From: Trifolium pratense
Taxonomy: Eukaryota > Streptophyta > Magnoliopsida > Fabales > Fabaceae
NCBI RefSeq assembly: GCF_020283565.1
Contig: NC_060062.1
Span: forward strand, 3,261,322 to 3,325,321
Reading direction: 5' to 3'
Length of the DNA stretch: 64,000 bases
The notes under the pieces are model-generated. The model was not told where the DNA came from. It made no database searches and saw nothing but the letters and a program-made list of their open reading frames with translations. A program made the position numbers and the translations under genes. Below are positions 20,813 to 32,030 of this stretch, in pieces; the first letter of the stretch is position 1, and each line of letters opens with the position of its first letter.

Positions 20813-21457
20813 TCATGGCATGGTAGAACTCCCCAATTCACCAGCATCGGCGACAGCGATACGGTGCATTTCCTCCAGTGCCCGTTTCACCCTCTTCGCC
20901 TTCACCATGTTTTCTTCAATAGGCTTCAAATCTTCCTTCAGCTCGCCCTGCTTGTCCAAAAGGTCCACCAAAGAGTGACGTCTGGAAATCAGCTTAGTAA
21001 CATCATCCCTAATCTCACCCTGAAGAGCCCTCTTCCTCTTCAAGAGTGGCTTCATCTCTTTGTTCAACATCACCAAACGATCATCCACCCTTCGCTCCTC
21101 GTTAAAGCATATACCCAGGATCTCCTCCTGCACATCCATGGTCTCTTTCGTGATCTCTATCTGGCTGTCGACAGCTTCGGTAACTTCGGCATGGCATTCT
21201 TTGACATTCTCCACAGCAATCATAAAGGATGCACTATCCTTCAACTCCTTCTCCAGACGCAGCACACTGTCAAGAAAACGCTTCTCTTCCTTGGTCAACC
21301 TCCAGCAATAATCATTAAGCTCTTTGACAAACTCCGAGAACTCACCAAAATCGTCCATTAAGTCCTCCGTACTCAGGGTCAACATACGCCGGAGCCGCTT
21401 GATGACGGGAGAAGCAGGGGATTGACCACATTCAAAGGGAGGATTTTTGGGAGACAT
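20813..21457 (-). CDS. Coiled-coil antisense protein (Tat element)
   Basis: A 214-residue frame beginning MSPKNPPFECGQ. After a short proline-containing start, nearly the whole protein is predicted helical with heptads rich in Glu, Lys and Leu (EFSEFVKELNDYCWRL, LDSVLRLEKELKD, MKPLLKRKRALQGEI, MVKAKRVKRALEEM). I recognise no catalytic domain. A TATA-like CTATAAAA lies about 70 bp upstream (21527-21534), suggesting its own promoter just inside the 3' LTR. Such a protein could bind a partner or assemble into a rod; this is inference. It lies antisense at the far 3' end of the element. Confidence 0.6.
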   Translation of the reverse strand: MSPKNPPFECGQSPASPVIKRLRRMLTLSTEDLMDDFGEFSEFVKELNDYCWRLTKEEKRFLDSVLRLEKELKDSASFMIAVENVKECHAEVTEAVDSQIEITKETMDVQEEILGICFNEERRVDDRLVMLNKEMKPLLKRKRALQGEIRDDVTKLISRRHSLVDLLDKQGELKEDLKPIEENMVKAKRVKRALEEMHRIAVADAGELGSSTMP

Positions 21458-21526
21458 ACTGCAAAAAGAAAATTCTTAAGCAAGCAGGTGAGAATGTGAT
21501 GAGTTGATCCCAGCATCGAATGCTTC

Positions 21527-21534
21527 ATTTTATA
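21527..21534 (-). promoter_or_regulatory. TATA-like box, antisense unit 3
   Basis: CTATAAAA on the minus strand, about 70 bp upstream of the ATG at 21457. Confidence 0.4.
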
Positions 21535-21720
21535 GAAGAAAAATCTCATCGTGGCTGCAGGAAGTGGAGAAACGGTTAATAAACATGGTGTAAATAGAAC
21601 AACGTGCATTAGAAAATGGGTAAGGACGCGACAAGATTCACCTCGCGCCAAAAATTTTAGAGGGAAATTTGAATCATATTCAAGCACTTCGCTCCTATGG
21701 ATTTCGTGCTTGGGGGGCTG

Positions 21721-22203
21721 TGGACTGGGCAATGGGCTTAGAAGCAAATTCAACAAGCCCAAATAATATAGGAAAGAGTATTAGGCCCAAATCCAGAAAG
21801 CCCTAAACGCCACATTAGGCGACTCAAGGCCAAGGCGTGACCAACGACAACATGGCAACGACCAGAAGTGAATTCCGCATTGTTATAAAATATCTTCTTC
21901 TTCCCTGCGACAGCAACTGACTTGGGAAGGAAGAAACCAACCTCCCGCAACCGCCATAGCTTGGAGACCAAGGTCTTTATCCCTATTTTCACGATGTGTC
22001 ACCGAAGAAGGCGCTGTAGACCGGATTTCTAGGAATCCTTACTTGGAGAAGAAGACTAGAGGCTCTATAAATAGCTCCATGCTTTCATTTGTAAAGGGAT
22101 CCTTTTTCTGACTTATAAAACTCCCAGGGTTGTTGGGATTGAACCAAGTGTAACCACATCATTTAATCAATAATACAAATCCCTTCGAGTTTTTACCAGA
22201 ACA
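21721..22203 (+). repeat. 3' LTR of the Tat element
   Basis: 483 bp and almost identical to 10041-10523. Differences were seen near 21760, 21861, 22014, 22132 and 22180. A purine tract (cttggggggctg, about 21709-21720) lies directly upstream and is the likely polypurine tract. Confidence 0.9.
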
Positions 22204-22208
22204 ATGTA

Positions 22209-22858
22209 TATGCATTTTGAAAACAAGTACATTATTTCTACAGAAAAACTGTAAAATACTGATATATAAAACTAGAATAATGTTTTTATGATTATAATAT
22301 AATTTTTTATGGTTAATTATAAATTATGTATATTAAGACAATGAAGTTAATGATAAATTTATAATTTTCAATTGAAGTATGTTATACGATCAAGTTCATT
22401 GAATTTACGACCAGTCAAAAAATATTTTATGTGGATATATATATTTTCCAGCCTTAATTTACAGAATGAAAATGAGGGAATTATTCAATTTAGGTTAGGG
22501 TCATTAAATTTAGATTCCAATAGAAATATCAACAATTATTTCATTTGTCAAATCACCTTCACATAATTTTTTTTAAGCAAAAGGTATCTTCCGCGCGCAA
22601 CTGCAGAGATTAATCCCTTTGAGATAATTGGGATTTATTTAAAGGGTTGACTTCTCCCAACAAATATTTCTTCATACGCACTGGCCGGAGATCGAGCCCT
22701 GGACCAAATAATTAAGAGACTCAAGTATCTACCACTTGTACCATGTTGGTACCTTTCACATAATTTAGTTTCCGGTGTGTGGTCACCAAGCAAAGATATC
22801 CAAAACTAAATTTGGCAAAAATAAAAATTTGTATCAAATTATTGTATATTAAATTTGG
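22209..22858. other. RLP1 upstream region
   Basis: AT-rich flank with no gene. Around 22575-22745 a segment ('agagattaatccctttgag', 'ggagatcgagccctggacc') looks like a dispersed non-coding repeat, but ends and duplications were not resolved. This flank does not resemble the flank of RLP2; similarity starts only at the TATA box. Confidence 0.4.
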
Positions 22859-22867
22859 CTATAAATA
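22859..22867 (+). promoter_or_regulatory. TATA box of RLP1
   Basis: CTATAAATA, 97 bp before the chosen ATG at 22964. The identical motif precedes RLP2 at 38052-38060, and sequence similarity between the two genes begins here. Confidence 0.6.
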
Positions 22868-22963
22868 TGAATGTTACATTCCTTACCATTTCATACAATC
22901 ACACTTTCTTTACTTTCATTTAAACAAACCATTTACACTTTCCACAAATTCTTCATTGCATTC

Positions 22964-23023
22964 ATGAAACAATATCAATCATTCATGGGTTGGTTGCTTC
23001 TGTTTTTGCATCTTTTCCTTTTC

Positions 23024-23054
<31 letters not shown>

Positions 23055-26000
23055 CTTCTTCTTCTTCTTCTTCTTCTTCTTCTTCTTCTTCTTCTTCTTC
23101 TTCTTCTTCTTCTTCTTCTTCTTTCAATTTCTTATGTCATCATGATGAGAGCTCTAATTTGCTTCAATTCAAGTCTTCCTTCGATATAAATACTTACTCT
23201 TATTGTGATGAACCTGCTTCAAAGACAGCAACATGGAAAAACGGGACTGATTGTTGTTCCTGGAATGGTGTCACCTGTGACACCATCTCTGGTCACGTCA
23301 TTGGTCTCAACCTTGGCTGTGAAGGCATTGAAGGTACATTACACCCTAATAGTACCCTTTTCCATCTTCCTCACCTCCAATCACTTAACCTTTCTTACAT
23401 TCATTTCTTTGGCTCTCCTTTTCATTTTAAGTTTGGTGGGTTTCTCAGTCTTAAACATCTAGACTTGTCTGCTTGTACCTTTGAAGGTGAAGTTCCTCTT
23501 CAAATCTCACATCTTTCTAAATTAGAATCACTTTATCTCTCCATGAATCGTTATTTAGTTTGGAAAGAGACTACCTTGAAGAGACTCGTACAAAATGCAA
23601 CAAATTTAACAGACCTTTTTTTGGATGAAACAAATATGTCTTCAATAAGACCAAACTCCATAGATTTGATCTTCAATCAATCTTCCTCTTTGGTTACTCT
23701 TAATCTTCTAGCTACAGAATTAAGTGGAAAATTGAAAAAGATTTGTTTACCAAATATTCAAGAGCTATATATGTCATATAACTACCTTGAAGGCCAACTT
23801 CCAGAATTGAGTTGCAGCAATTCTCTCAGAATCTTGGATCTCCCACAATGTCAATTCAAAGGGTCAATTCCTCTGTCTTTTTCTAACCTCACACACCTTA
23901 CGTCCCTAACTATTTCAAGTAATAATCTTAACGGTTCAATCCCATCCTCACTTTTAACTCTTCCAAATCTAACTTATTTGTCTCTCTCTTCCAATGATCT
24001 TAGTGGTCAAATCCCAAATGTATTTCCTCAGTCAAATAGATTTCAAGAATTAGACTTGAGTGACAACAAAATTGGAGGTGAGATACCATCATCACTTTCA
24101 AACCTTCAACAACTTACTGACTTATATCTTTCATCCAATTTATTTTCCGGTCAAATCCCAGATGTGTTTAATTTGACTCAACTTTATTATTTAGATTTAT
24201 CTTTTAATAAATTAGAGGGTCCCTTACCCAACAAAATTACAGGTTTCCAAAACCTAACTTATTTGATATTAAATGACAACTTACTAAATGGAACAATTCC
24301 TTTGTGGTGTTTATCCTTGCCATCTTTGAGAATATTATATCTATCAAACAATCGACTTACATGGCATGTCGATGATTCATTCTCATCAAATTCCTTAGAG
24401 GAACTGTATCTAAATAACAACATGTTACAAGGAAATATTCCGGAATCCATTTTCAGACTTGCAAATCTAAAAGTCTTGTGGCTATACGCAAACAACTTGA
24501 GTGGTCTTGTCAATTTTCAAATCTTCTCCAAACTTCAGAATCTGTCAGATTTATCCATTTCACAGAATAGTCAATTGTCACTATACTTTCAATCTAATGT
24601 CTCTAATAGTTTTAATCAGCTACGAGTATTAGAATTAGCTTCTGTCAATCTGATCAAATTCCACAAATTACAAGGAAATTTCACAAATTTGGAAGATCTT
24701 GATCTTTCCAATAACAAACTTAATGGAATGCCCAAATGCTTAATTGAAACAAGTCACTTGCAATTTTTTAACCTCTCTCAAAATTTGTTCACGTCAACAG
24801 ATCAATTGATTGAAATGGCAGTGAATAATGAATATCTCTCTGGTATCGATCTTAGTTTTAATTTACTGAACGGTGATATCCCTTTGGCAGTTTGCAATAT
24901 AAGTTCTATGCTTGCACATCTCAACTTGGGACACAACAATTTGAGTGGTATCATTCCACAATGTTTTTCAAATTTTCAATCCCTTCAATTTTTGGATCTA
25001 CAGATGAACAAATTTCATGGCACTTTGCCAAGTAACTTTTCCGAGTACATTACCATTCTAAATCTTAATGGAAACCTATTAGAAGGCCTTTTGCCTAAAT
25101 CTTTGTCCCATTGCAAATACCTGAACATTTTAAATCTTGGAAGCAATAGATTAGAAGACAAATTTCCCGACTGGCTTCAAACTTTGCAAGATTTGAAAGT
25201 GTTGATTTTGAGAGACAACAGGTTCCATGGTCCCATTGCCAATTTAAAGATGAAGCATCTATTTCCAAGTTTAGTCATTTTTGATATCTCGGGCAACAAT
25301 TTTAGTGGTTTTCTACCAAAAGCCTATTTCAAAAATTATGAAGCCATGAAGAATGTTACTCAAGTTGGTGGAGATAGCAGTTTGATATACATGGATCCTT
25401 GGTGTCTAGACTTTAAAGATACATGCAGTACTGATTCTGTGACTGTGACAACAAAAGGGAAAGAAATGACACTGGTGAAAATTCCAAAATTGTTCGTAAG
25501 TATTGATTTGTCAAGAAACAATTTTGAAGGAGAGATTCCAAATGCTATTGGAGAGCTTCATGCACTCAAAGGCCTTAACCTTTCCCATAATAGACTCGTC
25601 GGTCATATTCCCCAATCCATCGGAAACTTGACAAACTTGGAATCTTTGGATCTTTCATCGAATATGTTAGCCGGTGTGATTCCTGCAGCATTAGCCAATT
25701 TGGGCTTTCTTGAAGTATTGGATCTTTCAAATAACCATCTTGTGGGAGAAATACCTCAAGGAACACAATTCAATACATTTACAAATGATTCATATGAAGG
25801 AAACTTGGGGCTATGTGGATTTCCATTGTCAAAGAAATGTGGACCTGAACCTCATTCTCCACCTCCACCTCCAGCCAACAACTTTAGGAGTGAAGAGAAA
25901 TTTGGATTTGGATGGAAACCAGTGGCAATTGGATATGGATGTGGATTTGTGATTGGAATAGGCATTGGATATTTTGTGTTTTTGATTGGAAAGCCTAGAT

Positions 26001-26104
26001 GGCTTGTGATGCTATTTGGTGGTCAGCCTAAGAGAAGAGTGAACAGGAGAAGGGGTAGAGTGAGGAGGACCAATGGTTCTACTCAGATGGTGCAAATGTC
26101 ATAG
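22964..26104 (+). CDS. Cf-9-like LRR receptor-like protein (RLP1)
   Basis: An intronless 1046-residue plasma-membrane receptor of the RLP class, which senses extracellular ligands and signals through partner kinases because it has no kinase of its own. The start MKQYQSFMG is chosen over a Met 31 codons upstream since it begins a clean signal peptide and is shared with RLP2. Visible parts are: signal peptide (1 to about 21); a run of 32 serines (22-53); the N-terminal cap with WKNGTDCCSWNGVTCD; many leucine-rich repeats of the LxxLxLSxNxLxGxIP type; an island near NYEAMKNVTQ; a proline stretch (EPHSPPPPP); a membrane helix (VAIGYGCGFVIGIGIGYFVF); and a short basic tail. Members include tomato Cf-9 immune receptors. 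The specific ligand is unknown. Confidence 0.92.
23027..23122 (+). repeat. In-frame (TCT)32 microsatellite in RLP1
   Basis: 32 uninterrupted TCT codons encode serine directly after the signal peptide. RLP2 has only six at 38225-38242. Such a tract is expected to change length readily. Confidence 0.95.
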
Positions 26105-26397
26105 TTTCATTTTTGTGCTTATTTTCTGTATTGTGTGTTACTTTTTACTTTCTGTTTAAAATAAGGTTCATGTGAGTGTGACAATCTTGCCACTCTTTTG
26201 ATCTAGCTAGTTTGATTTTGAGTTGTAAGTTTGTATACTCTGAATGTATCATGTGTTATTAATTAATAAAATTGCAAGTTCATCTAAATGTTTGTAGTTA
26301 GATAATGTATGAATTTTTCTATCCAAAACTCAGAATATATTACACTGATTTCTATGATTGCATAACAAAATACAAGATATAATTTTGTTATGCAATC
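26105..26397 (+). other. RLP1 3' flank
   Basis: Likely 3' untranslated region and spacer. It has 'ttaattaataaaattgc' near 26260 as a possible poly(A) signal. Part of it ('agtttgattttgagttgtaagtttgt') is shared with the RLP2 flank near 41258. Confidence 0.4.
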
Positions 26398-26518
26398 ATG
26401 TTGGGGATATGTTTTAGAACAGCTTATGTGATTTCCAGGACGGGACATGCAATAATGTTTCCTTACTTCAATGAAGTTCTAGGAGTGATAGGAGCATTAG
26501 GCTTTTGGCCATTGAAGG
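26398..26518 (+). pseudogene. Orphan fragment of permease exon 7
   Basis: Reads ICFRTAYVISRTG then AIMFPYFNEVLGVIGALGFWPL, matching residues in the last exon of the permease at about 61327-61440. Neither upstream exon sequence nor the end of the exon is present; the match breaks at 'gcaataaat' near 26519. It implies that an older permease copy once stood here, between RLP1 and the COX15 fragment. Confidence 0.8.
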
Positions 26519-26735
26519 CAATAAATTTGTCCTTGTAAATGTGGTTTTACGGAAAAAGTTTAAATCGCAGATATCAGCAATTTTTTCATTTATTTCTATA
26601 AATATTTTAAAATCTGTAATGTAACATGCTTTAATCCATGAGCTTTAATATTGTTTGACACTTAAACTGGACTGCACTCTCTCTATGCATGGAAATTTAT
26701 TAAGATACATTTTATTATCTGTTTTGTTTTTACAG

Positions 26736-27237
26736 CTCAATCACCGGATCCTTGCAACTGCAACCCTAATTTCAGTGAGTGCCTTATGGTTGTCAACAAG
26801 AAAACTGGACATACATCCTGCAGTACGGTCTGCGATCGGAGGCGTCTTTGGCATGGCGTCTCTTCAGGTTATTATTTCGATTGACATTTTCATGTGATTT
26901 TTAGTACCATTTATCGTTGAATAGTGAATATTGTTGGGACCCCTCTGAGCTGAATACTCTAACTTCAAACCTGTTGCTCCATATTCTTTTCATTGATGCA
27001 TAAAGTTTATAACATTTATTTTATAATTATAATTGGTTTATATGGCTACAGGTCACCTTGGGAATTTCGACCCTTCTTTCATATGTACCTGTTTCTTTGG
27101 GTACTGCACATCAGGCTGGAGCCTTAACGCTTCTGACATTTATGTTACTGCTTAATCACACAGTTCGAAGGCCATCCTCGACCCTTCTCAAATCTCTGCT
27201 TGTAGTTGTCAAGGCAAACAAATATACAAAAGTTTAG
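26736..27237 (+). pseudogene. COX15 (heme A synthase) C-terminal fragment
   Basis: Two exons separated by an intron (26868-27051) encode the C-terminal end of COX15, the mitochondrial inner-membrane enzyme that oxidises heme O to heme A for cytochrome oxidase. Exon 26736-26867 reads LNHRILATATL and STRKLDIHPAV; exon 27052-27237 reads VTLGISTLLSYVPVSLGTAHQAG and LLLNHTVRRPS, ending in TAG. The phrase TAHQAGALTLLT with the following NHTVRRP motif is characteristic. Acceptor (tacag) and donor (cag/gt) sites are kept, so this was copied as DNA, not from mRNA. The N-terminal two thirds are absent and nothing upstream could supply it, so it is probably non-functional. Confidence 0.8.
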
Positions 27238-28187
27238 ACTATTATTATTTTCAGGCTAAGCATTGTGTTGAGCTCCTTTTCTAATTGTCCATTGTCGGAA
27301 TCTTCTTTAATTGGTTCGTACATTTGAAGCCTGAAAAAATCATGATGATACAATTCATCTGTTAATAATGTCATCTATATTTATGTAATTGATCCTGAAA
27401 ATTAGTGCAGCAAATCATTATGTAAAGTAACACTTTTTCACGGAACGGAAGTCTAGAATTTCTTGTTGTTTAAGGAACAGAAAATTTTCCAAGTTGAATA
27501 TTATTTATGCATGATGGTAGCATCAGTGTCAGCTACAAGGAAAATTCAGATTGACTATCGACTTTTCAGAAATGTTTGAAATTGGAAACTCCAAGTTGAA
27601 GAAAAAATCAAACCTATAATGTGATAGCTTGTGGTTTTGAATCACTTCATTTTCACTATGAATATTTTCTGGTGCACATACAACCTATAATAACTATGCC
27701 TCACATCACATTCTTGCGTGTTGGAAATTGGAATCTAAAATGAATAACAAGTCACACTAACTTTTATTTTTGGTTAACTTCACTTGTTATTTTGTTTTTC
27801 ATCTATAAAAGGGCATTAGGATGTCAATGCCTTCTTGGTATATAAAATTTGTATTAAATTATATATTTTATAACATCGAGTAAAAGAAGAATATGTTTTG
27901 ATGAATATGAGTATGAAAACAATCAGTTAGGTGTCTGGTCACAACTCACAAATTTGGATCTTTTGTAGCGGTTGCATAGGCGCAAAGCTGTTGGATATTA
28001 GATCGAAATGGATGTGATTGATTCTAGATTTTAATCCAACGTCTTGTACATACCGTTCAACACTTAAATTTCAACAAGTTTTGAAGGACCAGAAGCTAAA
28101 GTTTTGACTTGTATATTGTGCTTTTAGCTGGTTATTATTATTGAGAAGCACATTAATCCACCATTGAAGGTAGAGTCATAGAAATTA
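27238..28187 (+). other. Upstream region of permease A, shared with permease B
   Basis: No gene. From about 27665 onward ('attttctggtgcacatacaa') it is almost identical to 42650-43174 in front of permease B, which places one border of the module duplication at 27665/42650. Confidence 0.75.
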
Positions 28188-30792
28188 ATGGGAGAGGAAG
28201 GATTTAGAGACAACGCTCCGTTGATTGATCGCTACTCTTCTTCCGGCGAGGTGTTAGTTGAAGAGCCTTTCAGGAGAACAGGTGATTAACTTTTGCTTAT
28301 AATTCTACTCTATGACTAATAATTTGTACTTCCTCCCTCAAAAGTGCTTTTGTATGTAAAAGTATACTACTGTGACTAATTTTCTTCATAATTCCTTCTA
28401 ACAATTTCTACATCTACTTTTCATGCATCAGCTCTGCAACCTGCTGATAGTATACTATTGATTAGCTAATAATCTTATGGTATATTAATTAAATCAGTAA
28501 AGAACATATTGTTTGACTGGTTGGTGAATATGCATGAATGGAAGCTACCATGCTACTAAGTACTTTAATTTAATTTTTTAGTTTCGAACGTTCCAAATTA
28601 ATTTCAATGTAAAACAAGGAAAATTTTTGTACCTGACATCCAATCATTTGTCCGTGATGTGATCTGCAGGTAATGTATGGAGCGCTGTGGCGCATATAAT
28701 AACAGGAGTGATAGGAGCAGGTGTATTGTCACTAGCATGGTCGGTGGCGCAATTAGGATGGATTGCAGGTCCTCTATTCATTCTACTCTTTGCAGCGACT
28801 ACCTTCATTTCAACTTATCTTCTTTCTGATTGCTATAGATTTCATGATCCTGAACAAGGGAGCATTAGGTGCTCCTCTTACATGGATGCTGTCAACTTGT
28901 ACCTAGGTTTGTCACACATTAATATGACTATGCTAATGGAAGCATTAGACGTTAATTGATTGGATGCATGTGTAAACAAATTTTACAATGTCGGTGTACT
29001 AGGAATATTTGATTATATCTCCTTACTGTGATAATAAAATTAGGAGCAATAAGGGGAAAGGTGTGTGGAGTGTTGGTGCATATGAGCTTATATGGTGCTA
29101 CATGTGCCTATGTCATTACATCTGCTACCAGCATCAGGTAAATAATCATAAACAAAACTTTTTCGAATACGTACTCTTAAACATTGGTTAATTTAGTCAA
29201 AAAATTAGATTTATTAAATTGGCTAGTAATGTGTTCAATTAATATTTTCCATATCATCATGAGAGACTATGATACTGATATTTTTATTTATGTTGTATAA
29301 TGGTTACATTCACGGTCTTTTCTACAAACAAAGAGTGATTTTGAAATCAAATTGTTACCATAAGGAAGGGCATGAAGCACCTTGTAAATATGGGGATGCT
29401 ATGTATATGATGCTGTTTGGAGTTGTTCAGGTCATAATGTCATTCATACCAGATTTCCACAACATGGTATTGCTTTCAGTTGTTGCAGCTATTATGTCCT
29501 TTACATACTCTTCTATTGGACTAGGACTTGGCATCACAAAAGTTATAGGTAAAGTTCATTTTGATTCATTAAGGTTCTATTTACTTATCAATTCAAGCCT
29601 TATGATCATTAAAGCAAATAATGAATGACAGATGGTAAGTGTCGAGCAACTTAGTCCTCAAATTTACGAAATAGGAAAACAGTCCCTTGAAATAAAGAAC
29701 GCCAAATCAATAAAGTCCCTCCATCAAAATGTCTCATTTGTAAACATCCATCAAAATCAACGAAAGATCTATATATTAACATGAATAGTCTCTAGTTGCA
29801 TAGACAAACATAGAACCTTTAAAATTGTTGTGCTAAATTTGAATTAAAGGACTAAATTAATTGATATTGTTCAGTTTAAGGGACTAAATTTCAATTTCGT
29901 AAATTTTTACAATACCTCATGGTTGCGCTTGTAGAAAATGGAAGAATTATGGGGAGTGTAACCGGAGTACCAGCTTCAAATATTGCAGACAAATTATGGT
30001 TAGTCTTTCAAGCACTTGGGGATATTGCTTTTGCTTATCCATACACTGTCATCCTCCTTGAGATACAAGTACCCTTTATATTCTAATTTTGTTCGACACC
30101 TTTCAGTTTCCGACACCAACACATTTAGTTACATTCCATTACATTCCATTAAGGCTGAATTAAAGCATTGAATTCTATCTTTTTTTCCCTATTGAACAAA
30201 GGACACTCTAGAGTCTCCTCCAGAAGAACACAAGACAATGAAAAAGGCCTCCATGATTGCTATCTTGATTACAACATTCTTCTACCTTTGTTGTGCATGC
30301 TTTGGATATGCAGCTTTTGGAAATCATACTCCAGGAAACCTCTTGACAGGTTTTGGATTTTATGAGCCTTATTGGCTCATTGACTTTGCTAATGCTTGCA
30401 TTGTTCTTCATTTGGTTGGAGGATATCAGGTAATAGTCCTACTAATAATCAAACTTGACATTTTATAGTTAACACCTATGAAGAACGGACACTCCTCAGA
30501 TTAGCTATATCTCAGTGTCGGACACCAACACGGCACCGACACTTATGATTACGTTGAATTACGTCATTTTTTCAAACTACTATCGGTGTCAACGTGTCGG
30601 TGTCTGTGTCCATGTCCATGTTCGTGCTTCATAGGTTAACACCATAATTATCAATATGATTTCATTTCATTTTTTTCAATTCAGATTTATAGTCAACCAA
30701 TATATAGTGCTGCTGATAGATGGTGTTCAAGAAAATATCCGAACAGCGGTTTCGTGAATAATTTCTACCAAGTGAAACTACCTATGTTTTAG
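28188..30792 (+). pseudogene. Amino acid permease A, AAP family, truncated
   Basis: AAP proteins are plasma-membrane H+/amino acid symporters, normally about 460-480 residues with about 11 membrane helices. Seven exons are visible: 28188-28281, 28670-28906, 29044-29137, 29334-29548, 29935-30068, 30202-30429 and 30685 onward. Joined, exons 1-6 stay in frame and read MGEEGFRDNAPLID, HIITGVIGAGVLSLAWS, SNCYHKEGHEAPC, FYEPYWLIDFANAC. Motifs are closest to the AAP7-like group as I remember it. In exon 7 a 35-bp deletion between 'tatgtt' repeats (compared with 61294-61334) shifts the frame to an immediate TAG at 30790, and the rest of the exon is deleted. A 369-residue product lacking the last helices could still be made. 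Confidence 0.85.
30476..30634. mobile_element. MITE in permease A intron 6
   Basis: Terminal inverted repeats CTATGAAG...CTTCATAG, with GTGTCGG/CCGACAC palindromes inside, flanked by GTTAACAC (30468-30475 and 30635-30642). 159 bp and non-coding. An 8-bp duplication suggests a hAT-type enzyme; a 9-bp reading (GTTAACACC) would suggest Mutator. Copies lie at the same place in permeases B and C, so insertion preceded the duplication. Confidence 0.65.
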
Positions 30793-32030
30793 AACAGCTT
30801 ATGTGATTTCCAAGTAGACTCTCTGCAGACGCCTTTTCCAAGTAATTAATAGCAACGTTCACATATCAAGGTTTTCAAGACTGTCCATATAAATAAAGTA
30901 AGGCAAATGTTAGCGAGCGTCCCGGGGTACTCTTTAAGACCTTAAATAGTAAGTTTTTAACAGAATTTTTATGGGAACATGTAAAATGAACGCATTGAAA
31001 ATTGTAGTATTTAATTTTTTTGAATAAAAAATTATAAAATGCTTAAAACAAAACCCATAAAGTAAAAATATGAATTGAGTTGTAACAAAAAAAAAATAAT
31101 AATAATTGAGTATGTTTGGATATATTCATACAAAAGTGAGTTGAACAAATAATTTGAGTGTAAAAATCAATTCTATAATCAAAAACTACGATTTCTAGCT
31201 TCAATTAGAATCAATTCTACTTTTGAGAAATCAAACAAGGCAGAATCAATTCTACATGTCTAGAATCAATTCTGGCCATTCTAGAATTGAAACCAAACAT
31301 ACACGAAGTGAAAAGAAATTGTGAGATAAAAAAAAAAACAACTAGTGCAGATGACTTCCAAGTCTACGTAGACGACCAGGAGACAATCAATAAAGTAAAA
31401 CACATTATCTTACCTTTCTAATGTAGGGCCCAGATCACACGGAAAAAAATTAATGGGACACAATCATGTTCTGTAGGACAACGACTCATCTTCAAAGTAA
31501 TGTCAAAACACTTAAAACAATCATAACAACGTAATAGATGGTCTAGAAAATTAATGTTATTTTACCAATAGTTAATTGGTTTAATGGTGATTGACGTTTA
31601 ACTTAATAGAGTGGACGGCGGTTCGATCCTCCACAACTGTGACCGAGAAGGGGCTGGAACCACTTAATGTGAGACCCGACATTCAAACCATATTTATATC
31701 TTCACTTTAAAAATAATGTAAAGATAAGTAAAGTGGAAGAAATTGTGAGAGGAAAAATGAAATCAGCTTGAAAGAAAAATTAAACCAATCAATGCTCCTA
31801 TAATAATACAATAACAACAATGACTTGCAAGTCACGATGTACACAATTTCTTGGTTGATAAAAAAAAAAACAATGACTTCCAAGTCAATGGAGGGTTAGA
31901 AAGATTCATATATATGAATCACAATAGAATTACTTTTTCCACCCAACTAATTTTCAGCGCGTCCTACGAATTTATCAAAATATTTTTGTCCGCTATTTAA
32001 GTAATGAATTCTACGTTTAAAATAAAAAAA
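30793..32030. other. Permease A 3' flank, shared with permease C flank
   Basis: No gene. Matches 61816-63085 with minor differences, showing that the module including this flank was duplicated. Joined directly to the shortened exon 7 by a deletion of about 450 bp relative to copy C. Confidence 0.75.
31573..31700 (+). mobile_element. tRNA-derived SINE (copy in unit A)
   Basis: A box-A-like TTGGTTTAATGG (near 31576) and a box-B GGTTCGATCC (near 31619-31628) are spaced as in a tRNA-type RNA polymerase III promoter. A non-tRNA body follows ('gaaggggctggaaccactt'). The counterpart at 62590-62735 keeps an A-rich tail. No clear target duplication. It is not a functional tRNA gene, as no cloverleaf was found. 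Confidence 0.5.

Larger units (their letters stand above)
10041..22203 (+). mobile_element. Tat-lineage Ty3/gypsy retrotransposon (12.2 kb)
   Basis: The 483-bp LTRs (10041-10523 and 21721-22203) start TGGACTGGGC and end ACCAGAACA, with the 5-bp duplication ATGTA at 10036-10040 and 22204-22208. About five substitutions separate the LTRs by eye. The order is gag, protease, reverse transcriptase, RNase H, a second archaeal-type RNase H, then integrase. That double RNase H is the mark of the Tat lineage. The sense frame is broken by two stop codons (11220 and 13512). After pol come a 70-bp minisatellite and three antisense coding units, as known for Tat elements with extra ORFs. Confidence 0.93.

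Noticed and set aside
24259..24513. 84-codon minus-strand frame in RLP1
   Set aside because: Shadow of the leucine-rich repeats on the other strand.
31573..31700. tRNA gene
   Set aside because: Box A and box B are present but no cloverleaf or acceptor stem; fits a tRNA-derived SINE.
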